Assembly: GCA_027533185.1 (NCBI GenBank)
Contig: JAPZTS010000011.1
Span: 165,952 to 229,951, forward strand
Reading direction: 5' to 3'
DNA: 64,000 bases
Source: Leptospira sp.
GTDB taxonomy: Bacteria > Spirochaetota > Leptospiria > Leptospirales > Leptospiraceae
This document shows positions 9,520 to 18,824 of this stretch, one piece after another; the stretch's first letter is position 1, and the number at the start of each line of letters is the position of its first letter. The translations under genes and the position numbers were made by a program. The notes below the pieces were generated by a model that saw nothing but the letters and a program-made list of their open reading frames with translations, did not search any database and was not told where the DNA came from.

Positions 9520-9939
9520 ATGTATAAACAGTTTCGATCTCCACAAGGTTGGTATTCGTTACTTTTTCCGACAACTTGGGAGCAAATGGTTGTGGAAGAA
9601 ATCCCTGCTTTTTTTCATCCAGACGCTGGGGGTGCACTCCAAGTATATGCTTTTGAGAGTAAACAAGAAGATTTCGACGTTAATCTGGAATTATCCAACT
9701 ACCTGAAGATTCACGAAATTGACTACGATGAAGATAAGGTTGCGGTTTTTGAAAACAATGAAGGTACCCATATCCGCGCCTGTGAGTTCCTCAAGGAGGA
9801 ACGTTACTGGTTTGTCTATGTAATTGCCAATCGAACTAAAATGATTCTTGCCACTTATAATTCTGATGAGGACCTCTCCGACGAAAGATTCCAAGAGCTA
9901 ACAAATATTATTAGCTCGGTCCGTTTTATTTCCGGATAG
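9520..9939 (+). CDS. Small conserved protein of unknown function
   Basis: About 139 residues starting MYKQFRSPQGWYSLLFPTTW, followed by an acidic, strand-rich sequence ending in SSVRFISG. The overall pattern (YSLLFPxTW near the N-terminus, a C-terminal LxNIISSVRF) is that of small cytosolic proteins of the PsbP/DUF1795-like type whose function is unknown. AGGA lies 11 nt before ATG 9520; ATG 9508 four codons earlier is an alternative. The reading frame continues open to 9202, but that region is opposite the barrel-protein gene and gives no family-like sequence. Confidence 0.65.
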   Translation: MYKQFRSPQGWYSLLFPTTWEQMVVEEIPAFFHPDAGGALQVYAFESKQEDFDVNLELSNYLKIHEIDYDEDKVAVFENNEGTHIRACEFLKEERYWFVYVIANRTKMILATYNSDEDLSDERFQELTNIISSVRFISG

Positions 9940-10018
9940 CTAATTTTTTCCTTTACATGCGTCTATTTGCCTTTATGTTTCCGAGGAAGTTAAAAGGAAC
10001 CACCATCAGGAGTCTGGA

Positions 10019-11464
10019 ATGAAAAAAATAGGAATAGCCATTGGAGGATTTTTTGCCTTCATCCTTCTTATCCTCATCGTAGGATTGGTATTCGCGGGAA
10101 GTTTTATTACAAATAGTTTTCTCGTCAAACAAATCGAGTCTGCATTGAATGTTCGTGCCCATGTTGAAAAGGTAAACATCAACCTTTTCAGTGCTCTGTC
10201 TGGAATCGAAGTGGAAGGTATCATCCTTGCACCTAGAGATGAGATAGCAAACAGTGGACGACCTCTTGAGGAACGTAAACCAATCTCCTCAGGTACGATC
10301 CAACTTGGAAAGGCAGATATTAAAATTTCCTTTTTGGCCCTCCTTACAAAAAGTCTCAAAGTCAATAAATTGGTTTTGAAAGAACCAAAAATCGCCTTAA
10401 CAATGTATGCCGATGGCGGAAATAACCTCACATCTCTATTCAAATCTCCTAAAATAGTAAATGGGGAACCAAACCCTGCCCTAAGTCCAGAAGCTCTCGC
10501 AGAAAAAGCGGAAGCCGAAAAAGAAGCGATCCGAGAAGCTTTGGAAAATCCAAGTGGTCCTTTCTCCATAAAAAGTATACCTGTTGCCATACAAATGGGT
10601 TTGGTTGGAATCCAAAACGGCGACATAACAGTCAATATGCAAAAATCTGGTCAAGTAATTCAAATCAAAGGATTGGATTTGGAATTAACAGATATTGACA
10701 TAGACGGTAGTGATCTCGATTCGCATAACAAAGTTGATGTGAATTTCGACGCCGAAGTGACTGTTATCGGGAAAAACAAAAATGAGGCTGCCAAATTTTT
10801 ACTCGATACGAATGGCCGACTTACACCATTTGTTGTAAAAACAGGGCTTGTAAACCCAGTGGTCAGATACAATGTAAAAATGTTAGAAGACTCTTTCCTC
10901 TCTGGTTTTGCCGCTTTTGATGCGATCTCGGGAGAGCTTCCTGTACTCAATCAAGCAGGTCTCAAACTTGACAAACTAAAGGAAAAAGCTATTCTTACGA
11001 AAGATGTTGGGTTTGAAGTGGAGTATAGCAACGGAAAAATCACCTTCCTTGACGAGCCTACTTTCCCTTCCAAAAACTATGACCTACAAATTGTAAAAGG
11101 TTCTTATATCGTTGCAACAACCAACTACCATGAAATGAAAATGGGGGTTTTGTATGATGAAGCCGAATCCAAAAAATCCATTGCGGGTGTAGATGAAAAA
11201 ATCAAGCAAGCCACCAAGGGAAATGGAGACCCAAAGGAATACCGAAATAAAATTTTGGGAAATCTCATCAAAGACGATCGTATCAATATCCCATTTCGGA
11301 CCTACGGTGATCTCAGGAATCCGACGGTTGAGGTCGGGGTTTCTGTGGGTTCCCTAACAGATCTTTTGGGTGGTGCCGTAAAGGATGTTCTAAAAGGAAA
11401 GATGAACGATGAATTGAAAAAGGTGCCAGGGGCTGGCGACGCACTGAAAAAATTCGGATTCTAA
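10019..11464 (+). CDS. AsmA-like membrane-anchored envelope protein
   Basis: A 481-residue protein with one N-terminal membrane helix (about 5-30) and a long periplasmic domain of repeated beta strands, including INLFSALSGIEVEGI near the N-terminus, a typical AsmA/TamB-family start. The C-terminus carries a glycine/valine segment (VEVGVSVGSLTDLLGG) and an amphipathic KMNDELKKVPGAGDALKKFGF-type tail. AsmA-like proteins are bridge-like lipid-transfer or outer-membrane assembly factors, so an envelope biogenesis role is inferred. AGGAG lies 6 nt before the ATG. A strong hairpin terminator follows at 11490. Confidence 0.75.
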   Translation: MKKIGIAIGGFFAFILLILIVGLVFAGSFITNSFLVKQIESALNVRAHVEKVNINLFSALSGIEVEGIILAPRDEIANSGRPLEERKPISSGTIQLGKADIKISFLALLTKSLKVNKLVLKEPKIALTMYADGGNNLTSLFKSPKIVNGEPNPALSPEALAEKAEAEKEAIREALENPSGPFSIKSIPVAIQMGLVGIQNGDITVNMQKSGQVIQIKGLDLELTDIDIDGSDLDSHNKVDVNFDAEVTVIGKNKNEAAKFLLDTNGRLTPFVVKTGLVNPVVRYNVKMLEDSFLSGFAAFDAISGELPVLNQAGLKLDKLKEKAILTKDVGFEVEYSNGKITFLDEPTFPSKNYDLQIVKGSYIVATTNYHEMKMGVLYDEAESKKSIAGVDEKIKQATKGNGDPKEYRNKILGNLIKDDRINIPFRTYGDLRNPTVEVGVSVGSLTDLLGGAVKDVLKGKMNDELKKVPGAGDALKKFGF

Positions 11465-11487
11465 TTTTCGAAAAGTTTTCATATCAA

Positions 11488-11530
11488 AAAACCCCAGCCT
11501 GCCACCGCTACAGTCTGGGGTTCCTCTTAT
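11488..11530. terminator. Intrinsic terminator, probably bidirectional
   Basis: AACCCCAG (11490-11497) pairs with CTGGGGTT (11515-11522); an A-run precedes and a T-rich stretch follows. It sits between the convergent asmA-like and typA genes and can serve both. Confidence 0.75.
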
Positions 11531-11582
11531 TTTACCTCGGTTCCTTGCAAAGAATGTTAGGCAACCGAAGTGAATTGCGTAT

Positions 11583-13391
11583 CTATCTACCGTTATTCGA
11601 TCTCTTTCTCATATTCGCATCTAAGACTTTTTTGCGAAGTCTGAGATTTTGAGGTGTTACTTCCAGGAGTTCATCATCATCCAAAAATTCAATCGACTGC
11701 TCGAGTGTGAGTTTTTTTGGCGGAACCAACCGTATGGCATCATCCGATCCGGACGCACGGACGTTGGTTAGCTTCTTTTCCCGAACTGGGTTTACTTCCA
11801 AATCGGAATCCCTGCTGTTCATTCCAAGTATCATACCAGGATAAACGGATATCTGTGGTTCAATGAATAGATCCCCACGCTCTTGCACCTTCCAGAGAGC
11901 ATAGGCAGTTGCTTCTCCGGAGTCCATTGATATTAGAGCACCGTTTTTTCTACCAGGGATTTCGCCTTTGTACTTATCATACTTTAGAAAGCGACTGGAC
12001 ATCACTCCCTCACCACGTGTTTCCGAGATAAAATGTCCTCGAAATCCAATGAGACCCCGCGTTGGTATGATATACTCCACTCTAGTGATACCTGAAGTGT
12101 GGGCATCCATACTTTGGAGTTCACCCTTCCTACGGTTCAATTCTTGGATTACAGCTCCTGAGTATTGGTCCGGTAGATCCATCACGAGAGTTTCATAAGG
12201 TTCTATCTTTTCACCTGCTTCGTTCGTTTTGATGATAACTTCAGGTCTGGATACTTGTAGTTCGTATCCTTCTCTGCGCATTGTCTCAATCAAAATGGAA
12301 AGGTGGAGTTCACCACGACCAAGAATTTTAAAACGATCTTTGTCTTCTGTCTCTTCCAAACGAAGGGCCACGTTGGTTTCCAATTCGCGATCGAGTCGCT
12401 CTCTGAGGTTACGGGTTGTGACAAATTTCCCCTCCTTTCCTGCAAAAGGTGAATTGTTTACCATAAAGAACATAGATACCGTAGGCTCTTCTACCTGAAT
12501 GGCCGGAAGAGGCAATGGATTTCCCATATCACAAACAGTATCCCCTATAAACACATCCGGAATTCCTGCGAGAGCGGCAATATCCCCAGAGCCTACTTCA
12601 TCCACTTCATATCGAGTGAGTCCTTCATAACCATAGAGTTTTGTAATTTTATAATTTGCGGTAGATCCATTGGTTTTGGCAAGAGTGACATCGCCACCCT
12701 TCCGAATACTTCCTGCATACATCTTTCCAATCGCAATTCTACCAACATACTCATTGTAGTCTAAGGCTGTTACTTGGAATTGTAGTGCAGAACTATTGTC
12801 TTGTTTAACGGGAGGAACATGCTTTAAAACCATGTCTAACAAAGGTTCAATGTTAGAACCTGGACTTTCCTTTAGTTCATTGACAGCCCAACCCTGTTTT
12901 GCGGAGGCATAAATGATTGGGAAATCTAGCTGTTCTTCAGTTGCGCCTAAATCACTGAAGAGGTCAAAAACCTTATCAACAGCAAAAGCAGGTCTCGCAC
13001 CTTCTCTATCTACTTTATTCACAACCACAATGGGCCTGTGACCGAGTTGGAGGCTTTTTCCTAAAACAAAACGAGTTTGCGGCATTGGTCCATCAAAGGC
13101 ATCGACGAGAAGCAGAGTACAGTCTGTCATGGACAAAACCCGTTCAACTTCCCCACCGAAGTCCGCGTGACCTGGGGTATCAACGATATTGATTTTCGTG
13201 CCTTTGTACTTTACGGATGTGTTTTTGGCTAGGATGGTAATCCCTTTTTCCTGCTCCAATTGATTGGAGTCCATGATTCTTTCTCTGTCTTCTTTGGCAG
13301 TGACTGCGCCCGTATGGCGAAGGATACAATCGGTAAGAGTTGTTTTGCCGTGGTCGACGTGTGCTATAATTGCAATATTTCTGATTTCCAT
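11583..13391 (-). CDS. typA: Ribosome-associated GTPase TypA/BipA
   Basis: Translational GTPase of 602 residues that binds the ribosome and helps large-subunit assembly and stress or cold adaptation. The G1 motif [10 protein letters not shown] is at about residues 10-19, the switch region [11 protein letters not shown] near 50, [16 protein letters not shown] near 73 and [10 protein letters not shown] near 128, followed by EF-G-like domains and the TypA-specific C-terminus ending in [15 protein letters not shown]. It is divergent from rplU across 116 bases; no strong ribosome site is visible before the ATG. Confidence 0.96.
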   Translation of the reverse strand: MEIRNIAIIAHVDHGKTTLTDCILRHTGAVTAKEDRERIMDSNQLEQEKGITILAKNTSVKYKGTKINIVDTPGHADFGGEVERVLSMTDCTLLLVDAFDGPMPQTRFVLGKSLQLGHRPIVVVNKVDREGARPAFAVDKVFDLFSDLGATEEQLDFPIIYASAKQGWAVNELKESPGSNIEPLLDMVLKHVPPVKQDNSSALQFQVTALDYNEYVGRIAIGKMYAGSIRKGGDVTLAKTNGSTANYKITKLYGYEGLTRYEVDEVGSGDIAALAGIPDVFIGDTVCDMGNPLPLPAIQVEEPTVSMFFMVNNSPFAGKEGKFVTTRNLRERLDRELETNVALRLEETEDKDRFKILGRGELHLSILIETMRREGYELQVSRPEVIIKTNEAGEKIEPYETLVMDLPDQYSGAVIQELNRRKGELQSMDAHTSGITRVEYIIPTRGLIGFRGHFISETRGEGVMSSRFLKYDKYKGEIPGRKNGALISMDSGEATAYALWKVQERGDLFIEPQISVYPGMILGMNSRDSDLEVNPVREKKLTNVRASGSDDAIRLVPPKKLTLEQSIEFLDDDELLEVTPQNLRLRKKVLDANMRKRSNNGR

Positions 13392-13507
13392 TACTTTTAC
13401 CAGGAATTCAAAAGGCTTCAGGCTGTCGAATGGGATTTGGATTTGACAAGAAGGATGCCTAGAGAAACCTGGTAAGAACCACTGATAGAAGAGATTAGGA
13501 TAGAAAT

Positions 13508-13816
13508 ATGTTCGCCATTATAGAACTTGGAGCCAAACAATTTAAGGTTTCTCCTGAGCAAGTATTCGTAGCTGATAAAACTGGTAGTGCCGTAGGCGCT
13601 ACTGTAGAGGCGAAAGTTCTTCTCCTTTCCGACAACAACAAAGTGAATATTGGTTCGCCAGCACTTTCTGGTGCCAAAGTAACTTTGAGGGTTTTGGAAG
13701 ACTGTAAGGGAGACAAAATCCACGGTTTCAAATACAAAAAAAGAAAGAACTATAAAAAGGCTTGGGGCCACAGACAACAGCTTCAAAAACTCCAAGTTGT
13801 TTCCATCAACGGTTAA
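13508..13816 (+). CDS. rplU: 50S ribosomal protein L21
   Basis: A 102-residue L21 with the expected opening [14 protein letters not shown] and the C-terminal [19 protein letters not shown]-binding motif. AGGATAG lies a few bases before the ATG. It starts the usual L21-Prp-L27-Obg order. The next gene begins directly after its stop codon. Confidence 0.97.
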   Translation: MFAIIELGAKQFKVSPEQVFVADKTGSAVGATVEAKVLLLSDNNKVNIGSPALSGAKVTLRVLEDCKGDKIHGFKYKKRKNYKKAWGHRQQLQKLQVVSING

Positions 13817-14146
13817 TTGATCCATTGTATATTTATTAAGTATTTAGGAGGGAATTTCGCAGGAATCCAAATAGAAGGCCACTCACCTAGCTCCTTGGGG
13901 TCAAAAGGTGAAAATCTATTGTGTGCTGGAGTATCGACACTCGTTCAGACTGTCCACCTCTACCTCGCTTCAAAACAGGTCCTTCAAACGGAATCAAAAC
14001 GAGATGGAAGTTTAAAGTTTCTCATCCAGAGCGGTAAGGAAGATCGGTTCCAAGATCTCCTTGAAATGATAGAGCTCGGTTTGGAAAACTTAAAAAAACA
14101 ACATCCGACTGCAATTTCTCTCAAAACAGAAATCATAAAGGGGTAA
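13817..14146 (+). CDS. prp: Ribosomal-processing cysteine protease Prp (YsxB family)
   Basis: Small 109-residue protein with the family motifs EGHS (catalytic His, about residue 22) and LLCAGVSTL (catalytic Cys, about 36). In Firmicutes Prp removes an N-terminal extension from L27. The start is TTG placed directly after the rplU stop (TAATTG), implying coupled translation. An AGGAGGG at 13847-13853 is inside the gene with no usable start after it and would remove the N-terminal strand. The L27 encoded next has no extension to cleave, so its substrate here is unclear. Confidence 0.88.
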   Translation: MIHCIFIKYLGGNFAGIQIEGHSPSSLGSKGENLLCAGVSTLVQTVHLYLASKQVLQTESKRDGSLKFLIQSGKEDRFQDLLEMIELGLENLKKQHPTAISLKTEIIKG

Positions 14147-14152
14147 AAGGAT

Positions 14153-14410
14153 ATGGCTACAAAAAAAGGTGGGGGATCCACAAAGAACGGTCGTGATTCG
14201 GTTTCAAAACGATTGGGTGTTAAAGTTTACGGTGGTCAACTTGCGACGGCAGGAAATATCATTGTTCGACAAAGAGGAACTCAATTCAAGCCAGGAAAGA
14301 ATGTAGGAATCGGTAGAGATCATACGATTTTTGCTCTTGTAGATGGAATTGTTACTTTTGAGCACGTTACAAAAGAAAGACAACAAATCTCCGTTTACCC
14401 AAAAGCTTAA
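14153..14410 (+). CDS. rpmA: 50S ribosomal protein L27
   Basis: L27 of 85 residues beginning [16 protein letters not shown], whose N-terminus reaches the peptidyl-transferase centre. AAAGGA precedes the ATG. The frame is the same as prp, whose stop TAA lies three codons upstream, so no longer N-terminal form can be made. The remaining motifs ([32 protein letters not shown]) are standard. Confidence 0.97.
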   Translation: MATKKGGGSTKNGRDSVSKRLGVKVYGGQLATAGNIIVRQRGTQFKPGKNVGIGRDHTIFALVDGIVTFEHVTKERQQISVYPKA

Positions 14411-14432
14411 CTTCTACCTAAATTGGTAGAAG
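14411..14432. repeat. 8-bp hairpin just after rpmA
   Basis: CTTCTACC (14411-14418) and GGTAGAAG (14425-14432) are perfect complements with a 6-base loop, starting one base after the rpmA stop. It lies immediately before the true terminator and may protect the transcript end. Confidence 0.5.
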
Positions 14433-14438
14433 GCAAGG

Positions 14439-14476
14439 ACCCGTTTTAGGCGAAGACCGAAAACGGGTTTTTTTTT
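14439..14476 (+). terminator. Intrinsic terminator between rpmA and obg
   Basis: ACCCGTTTT (14439-14447) pairs with AAAACGGGT (14460-14468) and is followed by a run of nine Ts. It separates the ribosomal genes from obg, although obg starts only 11 bases later, so obg must be expressed by read-through or a promoter inside this region. Confidence 0.85.
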
Positions 14477-14487
14477 GAGAAAAGAAA

Positions 14488-15513
14488 ATGCCAAGTTTTA
14501 TAGATGAAGTACCCATACATGCAAAAGCTGGTCACGGCGGAGCTGGCTCTGTCCATTTCCACAAAGAAAAATTTGTGGAATTTGGCGGACCAGATGGCGG
14601 CGATGGTGGCAAAGGTGGAGATGTTATTTTTGTAGCCGAAGGGCGGATGATGACTCTGGAGAATTACCTCCTGGACAGAACCTACAGTGCCATGAATGGA
14701 GATCCTGGACTTGGTCAAAACCGAAACGGCAAGAATGGTGAGGATTTGATTTTAAAAGTTCCAGTTGGTACACAAATCTTTGATGCGGTAACCCGCGAAC
14801 TCATACATGATTTTACTGAAGATGGAGAGAATTATGTTCTAGCCAAAGGTGGTCGTGGTGGAAAAGGAAATACCTTTTTCAAAACCAGTGTCCACCAAAC
14901 TCCTCGTTATGCCCAACCAGGTGAAGAGGGAGAGGAGTTTTCATTAATCTTACAACTCAAACTCCTCGCGGATATCGGAATTGTTGGGCTACCCAACGCA
15001 GGCAAGTCAACCCTACTTGCAAAAATCACGCATGCACATCCAAAAATCGCAGGTTATGCGTTCACCACCCTTTCACCTAACCTAGGTGTAGTACATCGTT
15101 TTGAAGACTTATTTCGTTATACGGTTGCCGATATTCCAGGCATCATTGAAGGGGCATCAAAGGGTGTCGGACTCGGACTTAGTTTTTTAAAACATATTGA
15201 ACGTGTACAAGGGATTCTATTTTTGTTTGATGGTGGGAACCTACTTCTCGAAGAGGAGTTGGATATGTTACGAAGTGAACTTAAAGATTATAATCCAAAA
15301 CTCTTAGATAAAAAGTTTCTTCTTGTGATAAACAAAGTAGATATATGGGAAAACGATCCTGATTTTACAAAAGAAATTCAAAATAAGTATTCTCACCTAG
15401 GAGAGATCATTTTTATTTCCTGCGAAACAGAAACCAATTTAGAATACCTTATGGAAAGGATTGATAAAGTTTTCTTTTGGGACAAGGCGAGACATGCATA
15501 TGAAAACTCGTAA
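14488..15513 (+). CDS. obg: GTPase Obg/CgtA
   Basis: Essential late 50S assembly GTPase, 341 residues. The glycine-rich Obg fold fills residues 1-160 ([27 protein letters not shown]), followed by the G domain with G1 GLPNAGKST (about 165-173), switch [21 protein letters not shown] and NKVDIW. The variable C-terminal domain of some Obg proteins is absent. The terminator hairpin lies just upstream and no clear ribosome site precedes the ATG except GAGAAAAG. It overlaps proB by about 20 bases. Confidence 0.96.
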   Translation: MPSFIDEVPIHAKAGHGGAGSVHFHKEKFVEFGGPDGGDGGKGGDVIFVAEGRMMTLENYLLDRTYSAMNGDPGLGQNRNGKNGEDLILKVPVGTQIFDAVTRELIHDFTEDGENYVLAKGGRGGKGNTFFKTSVHQTPRYAQPGEEGEEFSLILQLKLLADIGIVGLPNAGKSTLLAKITHAHPKIAGYAFTTLSPNLGVVHRFEDLFRYTVADIPGIIEGASKGVGLGLSFLKHIERVQGILFLFDGGNLLLEEELDMLRSELKDYNPKLLDKKFLLVINKVDIWENDPDFTKEIQNKYSHLGEIIFISCETETNLEYLMERIDKVFFWDKARHAYENS

Positions 15514-16366
15514 AGAATTTTTAGAAGAAATCAAAGATACAAAACTCATTGTAATTAAGATCGGTTCTGCACGTGTCAGTGGCGAAGAATCAAAAATAAA
15601 TGATTTTTTATACAATTTGGTCGGTGATATTCGTTGGCTTCGAGACCAAGGAAAGGAAGTAATCCTTGTTTCTAGCGGAGCTATTGCCCAAGGGAAAAAA
15701 CTTTTAGAAACGCGGTCCATTTCTACCAAAGACCATTCGAAACGAACTCTCTCCGAAAAACAGGCATTAGCCGCAATGGGGCAAAATAAACTTTTAAACT
15801 TATACGAGAGTTTTTTTAGCCGAGTGAATATTGATATTGCACAGATTTTATTTGGAAGGGTGGATCTAAACCAAGAGGAAAGCCTAAAAAACCTTAAAAA
15901 TACATTCCGCCAGCTTTTAGATTGGGGGATTCTTCCGATCGTAAATGAAAATGACTCAATCTCGACAGAAGAAATCAATTTAGGAGACAATGATATCCTG
16001 AGTGCAATTGTTTCGTCAATAGTTGGGGCAGATCTACTTTTGATTCTCACAGGTGTGGATGGATTTTTGGATGAAGGGAATAAAATTGACCATTTTTCAT
16101 CTATTGATGGAATTACAGAACAAAAAGCTACTGGTCCGTCAGGGCCAGGTACAGGTGGAATGTATACCAAAATTAAATCAGCGAAACTCCTTTTGGATTT
16201 TGGAATAAAAACAGGGATTGTAAACGGTGAGATCAAACATATCATTCGAAAGTTCTTTGAAAATGAAACGATCGGTACTCTAGTAGCTAATACTACTAAA
16301 AAAATCAACCCATCAACTAAACAAATCCAAACTCATTTTTTTGAATCCGAGCGAGGTAAAATATGA
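15494..16366 (+). CDS. proB: Glutamate 5-kinase ProB, without PUA domain
   Basis: First enzyme of proline synthesis, phosphorylating glutamate. About 290 residues, so only the amino-acid-kinase domain is present and the C-terminal PUA domain of E. coli ProB is lacking, as in many shorter ProB proteins. Motifs are [42 protein letters not shown] and [15 protein letters not shown] use ATG 15494 with AAGG 6 nt upstream, inside the obg 3' end; ATG 15500 is also possible. Its TGA overlaps the ATG of proA (ATGA). Confidence 0.94.
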   Translation: MHMKTRKEFLEEIKDTKLIVIKIGSARVSGEESKINDFLYNLVGDIRWLRDQGKEVILVSSGAIAQGKKLLETRSISTKDHSKRTLSEKQALAAMGQNKLLNLYESFFSRVNIDIAQILFGRVDLNQEESLKNLKNTFRQLLDWGILPIVNENDSISTEEINLGDNDILSAIVSSIVGADLLLILTGVDGFLDEGNKIDHFSSIDGITEQKATGPSGPGTGGMYTKIKSAKLLLDFGIKTGIVNGEIKHIIRKFFENETIGTLVANTTKKINPSTKQIQTHFFESERGKI

Positions 16367-17622
16367 ACCATGTTGAGTATGCTAGATCCATTGCGCAGTC
16401 CGTAAAGAACGCAAGTTTACCCCTCAAGTCCATTTCCACGAAGGATAAAAATAAAGTATTGGAACGGGTGGAAGAACTCCTTTTATCTCAGGAAGGGGAG
16501 ATCCTAGTTGCGAATGAAATAGATCTTGCCGAAGGCAAAAAAAAGAACCTATCCCCTGCCCTTATGGATCGGCTTTTACTGGATCCAAAGCGAATACGTT
16601 CCCTTGCAAACAGTATAAGAGAAATTCGAAACCTTCCCGATCCAGTTGGTGAGGTTCTCAGGGGAATCACCCTTCCCAACGGGTTGGAGCTTCTCACCAA
16701 ACGCGTGCCAATTGGTGTAGTGATGACAATCTTTGAATCGAGACCAAATGTCTGTGTGGATATTGCGGCTCTCTCCTTTAAATCTGGAAACGGTTGTATT
16801 TTACGTGGTGGCAGCGAAGCCTTTCATTCCAATTCTTTCTTAACAAACCTCTTTCACAAAGCTATTACTGATTCTAAGTTAGTCGGAATAACTCCCGATG
16901 TGGTAGGATTTGTCGAAAGAACAGAACGGGAAGCTATGTTGCCCTTCTTCCAACTCGACCAGTGGATTGACATAGTTGTTCCAAGGGGTGGAGAAGCTCT
17001 CATTCGTTTTGTTTCGGAAAATAGCAAAATTCCTGTAATCAAACATGATAAAGGTGTAACCAATCTTTTCATTGGAAAGTCGGCAAATCCAAATATTGTT
17101 CTTCCTGTTTTGATCAATAGCAAACTCGCAAGACCAGGTGTTTGTAATGCCTTAGAAAATCTAATTATCGATCGAGCCTATCCATATACCCAAACACTAC
17201 TGGCGGATCTTAAAAAGGCGGGAGTTGAACTTCTTGGAGATACTAAAACTTTGGAATTGCAACCTGGCATCCGCAGCGCATTGACAGGTGATTATGCGAC
17301 CGAATTTTTAGATAATCGCCTCAGTGTAAAGATTGTGGATGGATTTATAGAAGCCAAAGAATTTATCCAAACCTATAGCTCAGGACATACGGAATGTATA
17401 CTCTCCGAAGACTTAGCTGAAATTTATAGATTCCAGAGAGAACTCGATAGTGCAGCAATCTTTGTCAATTGTTCCACGAGATTCCATGATGGTGGTGAAT
17501 ATGGGCTTGGTGCGGAAGTAGGAATTTCGACCGGAAAACTTCATGTCCGTGGGCCTATGGGACTAATCCACCTAACAACTACGACAACTTACGTCACTGG
17601 AAACGGACAAATACGAGATTAA
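16363..17622 (+). CDS. proA: Gamma-glutamyl phosphate reductase ProA
   Basis: NADPH-dependent reductase that turns gamma-glutamyl phosphate into glutamate semialdehyde for proline synthesis. The 419-residue length is normal. Characteristic segments are [42 protein letters not shown], and [14 protein letters not shown] containing the catalytic cysteine, with [20 protein letters not shown] at the C-terminus. Coupled to proB by ATGA overlap; nadD follows one base after its stop. Confidence 0.96.
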   Translation: MNHVEYARSIAQSVKNASLPLKSISTKDKNKVLERVEELLLSQEGEILVANEIDLAEGKKKNLSPALMDRLLLDPKRIRSLANSIREIRNLPDPVGEVLRGITLPNGLELLTKRVPIGVVMTIFESRPNVCVDIAALSFKSGNGCILRGGSEAFHSNSFLTNLFHKAITDSKLVGITPDVVGFVERTEREAMLPFFQLDQWIDIVVPRGGEALIRFVSENSKIPVIKHDKGVTNLFIGKSANPNIVLPVLINSKLARPGVCNALENLIIDRAYPYTQTLLADLKKAGVELLGDTKTLELQPGIRSALTGDYATEFLDNRLSVKIVDGFIEAKEFIQTYSSGHTECILSEDLAEIYRFQRELDSAAIFVNCSTRFHDGGEYGLGAEVGISTGKLHVRGPMGLIHLTTTTTYVTGNGQIRD

Positions 17623-17623
17623 A

Positions 17624-18220
17624 ATGATACTTTTTTTTGGAGGGAGTTTCAATCCGCCGCACAGGGGTCATAAAAATATTATACGACACCTACTAACGAT
17701 CTTTCCCAGAGATAGAATTTTTATCACACCAAACTACCGTTCCCCCTTAAAGAACGTGAAAGATTTTTTACCAGACCAAGTTTTAAGACTATGTCAGTTG
17801 GAATTTGAGGAAGAGATACAACATGGGGCTTTAATTTGGGAATATGAACTCTCTAAAAAAGAACCGAGTTTTACCTTCGATAGTTTGCAATTTCTTAAAC
17901 TCCAAGACCCGAATGGATCGATTGGTTTGGTTATCGGAGAGGATAGCATTGAAACCTTTTCTGACTGGTATAGGTATTTGGATGTATTAGCATTAGTTGA
18001 TCTGGTAGTCATTTTTCGTAGAAATACAATAAAAGGAAATGAGTTATCTATTCCTGAATATTTTCCCATCGAAAAACTAAAAGTTCTCGAAAACGAACTT
18101 TGGAAATTTACTTCCAGCGATTTACGAATCCATAGAAATAAAACCTTATTCTCCTCCTGCCTAGAAGACAAAACCTTAGCGTATTTAGATGATATTGGAT
18201 ATTTCAATGAATCAAATTAA
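17624..18220 (+). CDS. nadD: Nicotinate-nucleotide adenylyltransferase NadD
   Basis: Adenylates nicotinate mononucleotide in NAD synthesis. The 198-residue protein opens with the nucleotidyltransferase motif GGSFNPPHRGH (residues 6-16) and has the ISSTxxR-like counterpart near the C-terminus as FTSSDLRIH. NadD followed by yqeK and rsfS is a widely conserved order. The ATG sits directly after the proA stop, and the 3' end overlaps yqeK by 14 bases. Confidence 0.93.
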   Translation: MILFFGGSFNPPHRGHKNIIRHLLTIFPRDRIFITPNYRSPLKNVKDFLPDQVLRLCQLEFEEEIQHGALIWEYELSKKEPSFTFDSLQFLKLQDPNGSIGLVIGEDSIETFSDWYRYLDVLALVDLVVIFRRNTIKGNELSIPEYFPIEKLKVLENELWKFTSSDLRIHRNKTLFSSCLEDKTLAYLDDIGYFNESN

Positions 18221-18824
18221 TCACAATTTAAAGATCTATTCTGAGGATTTTACCGATTCCATCAAAGCTTCTGTTCGAGAGGAAATTACAGAAACTCGTT
18301 TTGCTCACGTAGTTCGAGTAGCGGAAATTGCAAAAGAAATGGGACGGATCTACGCCCCTTCCTATGTATCTCATCTTTATCTTGCAGGGCTTTTACATGA
18401 TATCACAAAACAAAAGAAAGATGAGATACACTTGGAACTTTTTTCGGAGTTTTCATTTTCTGCCGATGGAATTCCTAAAGAAGCATACCATGCGTTTTCT
18501 GCTCCCTTTTATGTCAGAAAGTACTTAAACATAGAAGACCAAGTAATCCTTTCGGGTATGGCATCCCACACATTGGGTGGAAAAGATATGACACCCTTTC
18601 AAAAGATTCTGTATGCAGCAGATTTTTTAGGATCTGAATATGCAAAAAAATCGAGTGAGTGGGCTGAATGGTTTCAGAGGACAAAATTGAATTTGAATTT
18701 TGGAGTTTTATTAAAAGCGAAAAAGACCATCGAATCCCTTTTGGAAAAAAACGCATCGATACATATTTTTACAATAGATACTTACAATGAGTCTACAAGA
18801 CTGTTACAGCAGGATAATAAATGA
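18207..18824 (+). CDS. yqeK: YqeK-type HD phosphohydrolase (symmetrical Ap4A hydrolase)
   Basis: About 205 residues with a complete HD-domain metal site: RFAHVVRV (first His), GLLHDITK (HD pair), then later His residues in AYHAFSAP and SHTLGG, and the final Asp in AADFLG. Characterised YqeK proteins hydrolyse Ap4A to ADP. ATG 18207 (MNQINH) overlaps nadD by 14 bases; an upstream in-frame start at 18189 is less likely. Linked to the next gene by an ATGA overlap. Confidence 0.88.
   Translation: MNQINHNLKIYSEDFTDSIKASVREEITETRFAHVVRVAEIAKEMGRIYAPSYVSHLYLAGLLHDITKQKKDEIHLELFSEFSFSADGIPKEAYHAFSAPFYVRKYLNIEDQVILSGMASHTLGGKDMTPFQKILYAADFLGSEYAKKSSEWAEWFQRTKLNLNFGVLLKAKKTIESLLEKNASIHIFTIDTYNESTRLLQQDNK

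Noticed and set aside
13443..13448. TTGACA upstream of rplU
   Set aside because: No -10 box appears 15-19 bases downstream (the sequence there is AACCTG), so it was not listed as a promoter.
13847..13853. AGGAGGG, a perfect ribosome site inside prp
   Set aside because: No in-frame ATG, GTG or TTG follows at usable distance, and a later start would remove the first conserved strand of Prp.
15439..16308. Long 289-codon open frame antisense to proB
   Set aside because: It mirrors a well-conserved proB, has no recognisable protein sequence, and lacks a ribosome site; it is a shadow of codon usage on the other strand.
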